In this document: positions 1 through 4,046 of the stretch, in pieces
How positions within the stretch are numbered: position 1 is the first letter of the stretch
How the letters are laid out: each line of letters opens with the position of its first letter
Origin: Pseudomonadota bacterium
GTDB taxonomy: Bacteria > Pseudomonadota > Alphaproteobacteria > Rhizobiales > Xanthobacteraceae
Direction: 5' to 3'
DNA length: 6,391 nucleotides
NCBI GenBank assembly: GCA_023391175.1
Contig: JAEWBL010000118.1
Span: forward strand, 1 to 6,391
Notes under the pieces: model-generated
The model's input: only the letters and a program-made list of their open reading frames with translations
The model's database searches: none
Told to the model about the DNA's origin: nothing
Made by a program: the position numbers and the translations under genes

Positions 1-279
1 CTGGTCGCACTGGGGCGGACGGGGCGGCCCCTGGAAGATGAGGAAGCCGCGCGGCGCGTCACAGCCCATGCCGCGCGCCTGCGCCGAAAGGCGGTCGAGA
101 TCGCCGCGGAGCTTGGCGGCCTGCGCCTGCTGGTTGGCGACGCCGCCGGCGCTGCGGTCGAGGGCCATCAGGGAGCCTTCGAGCTGCTGGCAGGCGGGGC
201 TGCCGGCCTGCGCCAGAGCGGTGCCCGCGGTGGTGACGGCGACCAGGAGGCCGAGCGCCATACGACGGAGCGAACCCAT
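1..279 (-). CDS. Small secreted protein, probable DUF2865 family (C-terminus cut by window edge)
   Basis: Seen: an open frame from ATG at 279 leftwards off the window, giving 93 residues. Residues 1-23 form a Sec signal peptide: MGSLRR, a hydrophobic core, then ALA before QAGSP. The mature part has cysteines at 30, 73 and 91, a Gln/Ala/Arg-rich probably helical stretch at about 45-70, and a segment reading GMGCDAPRGFLIFQG before PPQCD. Known: DUF2865 proteins of Rhizobiales are exported, of unknown function, and as I recall combine an N-terminal Cys-Leu-rich helix, a GC...GFF-like segment and a QC motif; the match is from memory. The start is chosen because the signal peptide begins there. 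The Shine-Dalgarno is poor, with a 12-bp palindrome directly before the ATG; a second in-frame ATG at 261 is possible. It lies downstream of dctP on the same strand, 224 bases away, so it probably has its own promoter. No function can be given. Confidence 0.65.
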   Translation of the reverse strand, partial: MGSLRRMALGLLVAVTTAGTALAQAGSPACQQLEGSLMALDRSAGGVANQQAQAAKLRGDLDRLSAQARGMGCDAPRGFLIFQGPPRPPQCDQ

Positions 280-291
280 CGCCAGCTGGCG
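280..291. repeat. 12-bp perfect palindrome abutting a start codon
   Basis: CGCCAGCTGGCG is a perfect 12-bp inverted repeat whose last base lies directly next to the ATG at 279 of the minus-strand secreted-protein gene. It takes the place where a Shine-Dalgarno would normally sit. As DNA it could be an operator; as RNA it would be a tight hairpin at the ribosome entry site. Chance occurrence in GC-rich DNA is quite possible. Confidence 0.4.
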
Positions 292-477
292 TGTCGTGCC
301 GCTCGCACCCTTTATGGCAACCGGACTTCCGGCGCCGTTCCCTCGCGCGGACTCCATCCTCAGCTCTTCTCTCCACTGGCGCCGTGCCGAACCTTCACCG
401 GACCGGCGCCCCTCTATAGACCGACAGCGCGGGGCAATGGTGACGAAACTGTGGCCCCTCGCTGGAAGGTGAGGAGA

Positions 478-497
478 GCCGGCTCAGGTGCGCCGGC
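478..497 (-). terminator. Weak hairpin just after dctP stop
   Basis: GCCGGC at 478-483 and at 492-497 form a 6-bp stem with an 8-base loop, starting 6 bases past the dctP stop codon on the minus strand. The following minus-strand bases read TCTCCTCACC, pyrimidine-rich but not a true T tract. It may be a weak intrinsic terminator. The rest of 280-503 shows no clear promoter; CTATAG on the minus strand near 417 is -10-like but has no matching -35. Confidence 0.35.
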
Positions 498-503
498 CCG
501 CGC

Positions 504-1598
504 TCAGCCCCGCCCGCGCGAGCGGATGTTGTAGCTGTCGTAGGCGTATTCCGCGATCTGCCACCACACCAGCTGGTCGGCGCGGATGGCGAGCATGGAA
601 TCGAGCGCCTGCTTGAACGCCGGGTTGGTGGCGGCCAGCTCGTTGTAGAGCTCGAAGGACGCCTTGTAGCCCGCCTCCATGATGGATGCCGGGAAGGGCT
701 TCAGCTCCACACCCTGCTGCACCAGCCGGCGCAGCGCCGGGGGATTCACCGAATCGTACTTGGCCAGCATCCAGTTGTTGGCCGCCTCGGCGGCGTTGCG
801 GACGATGGCCTGGTAGTGCTTCGGGAGCCCGTTCCACTGGGCGTTGTTGATGACGAGGTGCAGCATGGCGCCGCCCTCCCACCAGCCGGGGTAATAGTAA
901 TACTTGGCCACCTTCACGAGGCCGAGCTTCTCGTCGTCATAGGGGCCGACGAACTCCGCCGCGTCGATGGAGCCGCGCTCCAGCGCCGGATAGACGTCGC
1001 TCGGGGCGATCTGCTGCGGCACCACGCCGAGCTTCGCCAGCACCTGCCCGCCGATGCCGCCGATGCGGAACTTCAGGCCCTTGAGGTCGGCGACGTCGTT
1101 CAGCTCCTTGCGGAAGAAGCCGCCCATCTGGCAGCCCGAATTGCCGAGCGGCATGGAGGTGACGTTGTACTTGGCGAGCACGCCGTTGATGATCTGCTCA
1201 CCCCCGCCGAAGAACCACCACGAGTGCTGCTGGCGCGAGTTGAAGCCGAACGGCACGCCGGTGCCGAAGGCGAGCGCGGTGTCCTTGCCGGTGTAGAAAT
1301 AGGTGGCGGTCTGGGCGCACTCCACCGAGCCGGTGGAGACCGCATCGAGGGCCTGCAGGCCGGGCACCAGCTCGCCGGCCGGGAAGGTCTGGATCTGGAA
1401 GCGGCCGTCGGTGGCCTCGGCCACGTACTTGGCGAAGATCTGCGCGGTGCCGAAGATGGTGTCGAGGGAGCGCGGGAAGGAGGAGGTGAGGCGCCACTTC
1501 ACCTCGGGCTGGGTCTGCGCGAGGGCGGGGGCGGCGACCGCGCCGGTGGCGAGCGCTGTGGCGGACGCGCCAATGAAATGGCGGCGCTTGATCTCCAT
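504..1598 (-). CDS. dctP: TRAP transporter solute-binding protein, DctP/TakP-like, Tat-exported
   Basis: Periplasmic receptor that would capture a carboxylate-type ligand and deliver it to a DctQM TRAP permease. Seen: 364 residues, the usual family length. The N-terminus IKRRHFIGA is a twin-arginine motif, followed by a hydrophobic segment and ALA before QT (cleavage near 27). The body carries family hallmarks: WRLTSSFPRSLDT (35-47), PAGELVPGLQALDAV (73-87), GNSGCQMGGFFRKE (152-165), LKFRIGG with R178, and APSDVYPALERG then IDAAEFVGPYDDEKLG (198-226). Known: in the alpha-keto-acid binder TakP the conserved Gln, Arg and Glu of these segments form the ligand and cation site; here they would be Q157, R178 and E215. 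The start is supported by GAGGAG ending 6 bases before the ATG. No dctQ or dctM lies next to it, so the partner permease is elsewhere or beyond the window. The ligand is not determinable; a keto acid or similar carboxylate is inferred. Confidence 0.93.
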   Translation of the reverse strand: MEIKRRHFIGASATALATGAVAAPALAQTQPEVKWRLTSSFPRSLDTIFGTAQIFAKYVAEATDGRFQIQTFPAGELVPGLQALDAVSTGSVECAQTATYFYTGKDTALAFGTGVPFGFNSRQQHSWWFFGGGEQIINGVLAKYNVTSMPLGNSGCQMGGFFRKELNDVADLKGLKFRIGGIGGQVLAKLGVVPQQIAPSDVYPALERGSIDAAEFVGPYDDEKLGLVKVAKYYYYPGWWEGGAMLHLVINNAQWNGLPKHYQAIVRNAAEAANNWMLAKYDSVNPPALRRLVQQGVELKPFPASIMEAGYKASFELYNELAATNPAFKQALDSMLAIRADQLVWWQIAEYAYDSYNIRSRGRG

Positions 1599-1812
1599 GG
1601 ATGGCTCCTCGGCCGTTGATCGGGCTCTGTGGGGTTGGGCGAAACCTGCGATGGGGCGAAAGGGGTGTCACGCGGCGCGGCGGCCGTCAATGTCGTCGGT
1701 CGCCGGCCAAGCGATATTGCGTCGCTCTTCCGCTGGGGGCGGCACATCCCATATGTCGGTGGCCCGCCCGTTCGGGCGCCTGCCTGCCTGCGGCAGCTTT
1801 CCGGGGAGTTCC
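1599..1812. promoter_or_regulatory. Divergent intergenic region between dctP and creA
   Basis: This 214-base stretch must hold the promoters of both divergent genes. I could not assign convincing -35/-10 pairs. A TTGACG lies on the minus strand at 1690-1685 but has no good -10 at 17 bases. The most visible structure is on the creA side: two hairpins just before the creA Shine-Dalgarno, listed separately. Nothing else stands out. Confidence 0.4.
1765..1796 (+). promoter_or_regulatory. Two adjacent hairpins in the creA leader
   Basis: CGCCCG-TT-CGGGCG (1765-1778) is a perfect 6+6 inverted repeat with two central bases. It is followed at 1784-1796 by CTGCC-TGC-GGCAG, a 5-bp stem with three central bases. 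They end 6 bases before GGGGAG (1803-1808), the creA ribosome site. No T tract follows either, so they are not classic terminators. They could be an operator dyad or a 5' UTR structure, or a by-product of high GC. Confidence 0.35.
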
Positions 1813-2367
1813 ATGACGCACGCTGTCTCGACCGACCGTCCCACCCTCACCCGTCGCCTGTCGCGGCTCGCGCTGGCCGGCGCGCTCGGCGTCGCGGCGC
1901 TCGCGGGCGGGCCGGCGCTGGCGCAGGAGCCCAACCTCATCTTCAGGAAGTCCACGGTCTGGAAGTTCCTGACCCCCGACGACAAGCTCGCCGTCTACGG
2001 CATCGACGATCCGGTGGTGGAGGGCGTCGCCTGCCACTACACGACCCCGGAGAAGGGCGGCGTGAAGGGCATGGTGGGCCTTGCCGAGGAAGTCTCCGAC
2101 ATCTCGCTCGCCTGCCGGCAGGTGGGCCCGATCTCCTTCAAGTCGAAGTTCGAGCAGGGCGACGTGGTGTTCCGCGAGAGCCGCTCCTTCTTCTTCAAGA
2201 AGATGCAGATCGTGCGCGGCTGCGACACCAAGAGGAACGTGCTCGTCTATCTCGTCTATTCGGACAAATTGATCGACGGCAGCCCGAAGAATTCCACCTC
2301 CACCGTGCCGATCATGCCGTGGGGCACCACCGCTGACGTGCCGAAGTGCGCGGATTTCCTGAAGTAG
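1813..2367 (+). CDS. creA: CreA family protein, periplasmic
   Basis: Exported protein of the CreA family (named from the E. coli cre locus); its molecular role is not known to me. Seen: 184 residues, with a long n-region, TRRLSRLALAGALG hydrophobic core and ALA before QEP (cleavage near 37), so a mature protein of about 147 residues, close to the family size. Typical segments follow: DKLAVYGIDDPVVEGVACHY (58-76), ISLACRQVGPI (97-107), KKMQIVRGCDTKRN (129-142), LVYLVYSDKLIDGSPKNS (144-161) and VPIMPWG (165-171). Cysteines 74, 101, 137 and 179 could form two disulfides in the periplasm. The frame is open far upstream (from 1303), but the ATG at 1813 is chosen because the signal peptide starts there and GGGGAG lies 4-9 bases before it. 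It is transcribed divergently from dctP and stands alone; the next gene converges on it. E. coli creBCD-type neighbours are absent. Confidence 0.93.
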   Translation: MTHAVSTDRPTLTRRLSRLALAGALGVAALAGGPALAQEPNLIFRKSTVWKFLTPDDKLAVYGIDDPVVEGVACHYTTPEKGGVKGMVGLAEEVSDISLACRQVGPISFKSKFEQGDVVFRESRSFFFKKMQIVRGCDTKRNVLVYLVYSDKLIDGSPKNSTSTVPIMPWGTTADVPKCADFLK

Positions 2368-2370
2368 CGG

Positions 2371-2415
2371 AAAGAGAAGCGCCGCGCGCCGGGCCGTCTT
2401 GCCCACGCGCGGCGC
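2371..2415 (-). terminator. Strong intrinsic terminator between convergent creA and carbonic anhydrase genes
   Basis: GCGCCGCGCG at 2379-2388 pairs perfectly with CGCGCGGCGC at 2406-2415 (10 bp), and GGGC/GCCC (2391-2394 with 2401-2404) closes the loop further. Read on the minus strand, the hairpin begins 5 bases after the carbonic anhydrase stop and is followed by TTCTCTTT (2378-2371), a fair T tract. On the plus strand no T tract follows, so it is primarily the carbonic anhydrase terminator, though the stem may also block creA read-through. Confidence 0.75.
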
Positions 2416-2420
2416 AGGGC

Positions 2421-3149
2421 TCAGAGGAACGTCACCTTGCCGGTGCCGATATCGTACATGGCGCTCGCCGACTTGAGCTGACCGGCCGCCGCCCGTTCCG
2501 AAAGGATCGGCGTCGCGGTCTGCGCCAGCTTGGCATTCATCTTCACGTTCCGGTCGCTGGCGGCGGCGAGAAGGTCGGGCGGGTTGCTCCGCATGGCATC
2601 ATAGACCGCCGGGCGGATGGCGTTGACGAGGCTCGGCAGGTGGCCGGGCGGCAAGGTGTTGTCCTTGATGGACGTGATGGTCGCCTGCACCGCGCCGCAC
2701 GAGGCGTGGCCCAGCACGAGGATCAGCTTCACGCCGAGCACGGCGGTGGCGAATTCGAGGCTCGCCAGCCCGTTTTCATCGATGAAGTTGCCGGCCACGC
2801 GCACGATGAACAGTTCGCCGGGCCCCTGGTCGAACACCAGTTCGGGGACCACCCGCGAATCCGAGCAGGCGACGATGGCCGCGAACGGCTGCTGTCCCGT
2901 GGCGCGCTTCAGGCGGCCGGCGGAATAGTCGGCATTCTGCTGTGTGCCGGCGACGTAGCGGGCATTGCCGTCCACGAGGCGCTTCATGGCCTCATCGGGG
3001 TTCACCGGTGCGGCGGTGCCATAGCCGCCCGACTGGGCGAAGGCGGAGGCGGCAAACAGCGGCGCGGCCGCAAGAGCCAGTCCGCCCGCCAGTCCGCCGG
3101 CAAGCAGGCGTCGGCGTCCGATGGATGGTGATGAGCACGTCTCGCACAT
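2421..3149 (-). CDS. Beta-class carbonic anhydrase, Tat-exported (periplasmic)
   Basis: Zinc enzyme interconverting CO2 and bicarbonate. Seen: 242 residues. The N-terminus is MCETCSSPSI, then GRRRLLAGG (twin-arginine type), an Ala/Leu/Gly core and AFA before QSGG (cleavage near 38). The catalytic body has DEAMKRLVDGNARYVAG (52-68), ACSDSRVVPE (94-103), GELFIVRVAGNFID (111-124), SLEFATAVLGVKLILVLGH (130-148) and SCGAVQAT (150-157). Known for beta-CAs: Zn ligands Cys-Asp-His-Cys, here C95, D97, H148 and C151, with the D97-R99 dyad. All are present, so it should be active. Start choice: ATG at 3149 has GAGAGGA six bases upstream and gives a normal Tat peptide; a GTG at 3170 only adds seven residues and removes the good ribosome site. 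The Tat signal implies folding with zinc in the cytoplasm before export. A strong terminator follows; the promoter should lie in 3163-3330. Periplasmic function in CO2/bicarbonate supply or pH balance is inferred. Confidence 0.93.
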   Translation of the reverse strand: MCETCSSPSIGRRRLLAGGLAGGLALAAAPLFAASAFAQSGGYGTAAPVNPDEAMKRLVDGNARYVAGTQQNADYSAGRLKRATGQQPFAAIVACSDSRVVPELVFDQGPGELFIVRVAGNFIDENGLASLEFATAVLGVKLILVLGHASCGAVQATITSIKDNTLPPGHLPSLVNAIRPAVYDAMRSNPPDLLAAASDRNVKMNAKLAQTATPILSERAAAGQLKSASAMYDIGTGKVTFL

Positions 3150-3155
3150 GGGCGA

Positions 3156-3162
3156 TCCTCTC
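3156..3162 (-). promoter_or_regulatory. Shine-Dalgarno deciding the carbonic anhydrase start
   Basis: GAGAGGA on the minus strand, 6 bases before the ATG at 3149. It favours that ATG over the upstream in-frame GTG at 3170. Confidence 0.7.
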
Positions 3163-3250
3163 CCGGTCACTGTGTTTCAGGCCTGTTGGACCCACCCGCA
3201 GCATCTCGCTGGGGCAGGCCGGGGCCGAACATAGCCGATCCGGGGCGGAA

Positions 3251-3310
3251 GACTTAAATACCGCGATCACAAAACGCGGACCTAAAGCTTTACTATAAAA
3301 TGCGATTTCT
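3251..3310. promoter_or_regulatory. AT-rich island upstream of the carbonic anhydrase gene
   Basis: About 60 bases are strikingly AT-rich in an otherwise very GC-rich window. They contain the 10-bp palindrome TAAAGCTTTA (3283-3292), -10-like words on both strands (TATAAA at 3295-3300 plus; TATTTA at 3260-3255 minus) and a 5-bp hairpin CCGCG/CGCGG (3261-3265 with 3275-3279). On the minus strand that hairpin is followed by TATTTAAGTC, so it could end the six-cysteine gene. The island may hold both that gene's 3' end signal and the carbonic anhydrase promoter. I could not pair a -35 with a -10 at standard spacing. Confidence 0.4.
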
Positions 3311-3330
3311 CTGCCGGTCCGATCGTCCCG

Positions 3331-3648
3331 CTACCGCGAGCAGGTGATGGCCACCGTCTCCGGGCAGAGCGGGCCGGTGCAGGTCACGGCGGGGGAGGCG
3401 ACGCTCGACGGGGTGAAGGCGGAGGCAGGCGCCGCCACCCGGCCGAAATCGATGACCTGGCTGTAGGCGCGCGACCGGCACCAGGCTTCCGCCACCTTCT
3501 GCCCGCAGGGCGCGCCGGAGGCGAGGCAGGAATCGATGCTGGAGCCGTCGGAATTGTCTATGAGGAAGATGCGCGTCTCCGCCATGGCCGGCGCCATCAG
3601 CGACAGGCTCGCCACGGTGACGGCGGCGAGGGTTCGGATCAGCGGCAT
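3331..3648 (-). CDS. Small secreted six-cysteine protein of unknown function
   Basis: Seen: 105 residues. A Sec signal peptide at 1-23 (MPLIRT, hydrophobic core, AMA before ETR) leaves a mature protein of about 82 residues. It has six cysteines (41, 48, 57, 90, 95, 103), which allow three disulfides in the oxidising periplasm. The first cluster reads DSCLASGAPCGQKVAEAWCRSR; the second is at the C-terminus (TCTGPLC ... ITCSR), ending with Cys two residues before the stop. The middle (70-88) is Ala/Ser/Pro-rich and looks like a linker. I recall similar short conserved exported proteins in Rhizobiales with a CLASG..CG...A..WCRSR motif, but cannot name a family or function. AGAGG lies about 13-14 bases before the ATG, longer than usual; no better start exists. 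It is 398 bases from divergent cysS and has its own transcript, or precedes the carbonic anhydrase gene on the same strand with 181 bases between. Confidence 0.75.
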   Translation of the reverse strand: MPLIRTLAAVTVASLSLMAPAMAETRIFLIDNSDGSSIDSCLASGAPCGQKVAEAWCRSRAYSQVIDFGRVAAPASAFTPSSVASPAVTCTGPLCPETVAITCSR

Positions 3649-3754
3649 GGACAGGGCGGCACCTCTTTTACAGGCGCGGCCCGAACGCGGCGGTGCGCTT
3701 TCGGGTCACGGGCGGGATCATCGGATGCGCCCCGACCCCCGCCCGGCGCAACTC

Positions 3755-3797
3755 AGCTGGGGATAGACGCTCACCAAGGGGCAGGTCAAGCTGGGGA
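3755..3797. repeat. 9-bp direct repeat upstream of cysS
   Basis: AGCTGGGGA occurs at 3755-3763 and again at 3789-3797, start to start 34 bases (just over three helical turns). Each is followed by a short AT-rich run (TAGA and AGATAACGATAT). It could be a paired binding site in the cysS/six-cysteine divergent region, or chance. Confidence 0.3.
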
Positions 3798-3825
3798 AGA
3801 TAACGATATCCGGAGGTGCGGAGCT

Positions 3826-3888
3826 ATGCCGGACGGCGTGAAACATCTTGACGAGCGCCCGCGCCCGAACCATTGTCCCGCGCCATGA
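3826..3888 (+). CDS. Candidate 20-codon small ORF in the cysS leader
   Basis: ATG at 3826 gives a 20-residue peptide, MPDGVKHLDERPRPNHCPAP, polar and proline-rich, with one Cys (residue 17). It has a very good Shine-Dalgarno, GGAGG at 3812-3816, 9 bases before the ATG. Its stop TGA (3886-3888) overlaps the ATG of a second small ORF as ATGA. No family is recognised and the amino acid content is what GC-rich DNA gives by chance. The ribosome site is the main argument that it is translated. Confidence 0.3.
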   Translation: MPDGVKHLDERPRPNHCPAP

Positions 3889-3938
3889 ACGGCGGTTTCA
3901 TCACCATCTGCGCCATTGCGGCGATTATTTGCGGTTAG
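3885..3938 (+). CDS. Candidate 17-codon hydrophobic small ORF with two Cys codons, cysS leader
   Basis: ATG at 3885 overlaps the preceding small ORF's stop (ATGA), a layout typical of translational coupling. The peptide MNGGFITICAIAAIICG is nearly all hydrophobic, with TGC Cys codons at 3909-3911 and 3930-3932 (the next-to-last sense codon). It has no Shine-Dalgarno of its own and would depend on the upstream ORF. Its ATT/ATC-rich codons differ from the GC-rich surroundings. It lies 108 bases before cysS. A Cys-sensing leader peptide or a tiny membrane peptide is possible; so is chance. Confidence 0.27.
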   Translation: MNGGFITICAIAAIICG

Positions 3939-3999
3939 CCGAAAAGCTGGCCGCGGCCGTCCTTTGCTCATCTTCTTAGACAAGGATCTGGACGCCCCG

Positions 4000-4030
4000 G
4001 CCGGTGGACCGGCTTGGCGCTTGTGCGCCA
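4000..4030 (+). promoter_or_regulatory. Back-to-back hairpins before the cysS ribosome site
   Basis: GCCGGT-GG-ACCGGC (4000-4013) is a 6+6 inverted repeat. One base later TGGCGC-TTGT-GCGCCA (4015-4030) is a 6-bp stem with a four-base loop. They end three bases before the GGGGGA Shine-Dalgarno (4034-4039). An upstream GC palindrome, GGCCGCGGCC (3949-3958), followed by a pyrimidine-rich stretch (CCTTTGCTCATCTTCTT), could pair in alternative ways. This could modulate cysS translation or transcription, but no known riboswitch or T-box element is recognisable. Confidence 0.4.
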
Positions 4031-4033
4031 TTC

Positions 4034-4039
4034 GGGGGA
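4034..4039 (+). promoter_or_regulatory. Shine-Dalgarno deciding the cysS start
   Basis: GGGGGA ends 7 bases before the ATG at 4047. It supports MELRLYNT as the N-terminus rather than a TTG at 4014, which would add eleven non-conserved residues. Confidence 0.7.
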
Positions 4040-4046
4040 ACGATCC

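Noticed and set aside
59..376. Minus-strand 105-codon frame at the left edge
   Set aside because: It is Arg/Gly/Pro-rich and out of frame with the signal-peptide-bearing gene starting at 279, which better fits a real protein.
816..1619. Long plus-strand open frame opposite the TRAP binding-protein gene
   Set aside because: Its product is a low-complexity run of Gly, Glu, Leu, Arg and His with no recognisable domain. The opposite strand encodes a complete, well-conserved DctP; this is the usual GC-rich antisense shadow.
1303..1812. A 170-residue N-terminal extension of CreA in the same open frame
   Set aside because: The extension crosses dctP and the intergenic region, shows no domain, and would bury the signal peptide. 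The ATG at 1813 has a good ribosome site and an N-terminal signal peptide.
3150..3170. GTG start adding seven residues to the carbonic anhydrase
   Set aside because: The ATG at 3149 has a good Shine-Dalgarno at the right distance and gives a normal-length Tat leader.
3848..3875. Candidate promoter TTGACG (3848-3853) with CATTGT after 17 bases, before cysS
   Set aside because: The -35-like word is good but the -10 is poor, and it lies inside the candidate small ORF. I kept it as a note rather than a feature.
3649..4046. T-box or known riboswitch upstream of cysS
   Set aside because: I found no T-box bulge sequence, no specifier-loop layout, and no classical terminator with a clear T tract. 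T-boxes are also rare outside Gram-positive bacteria.
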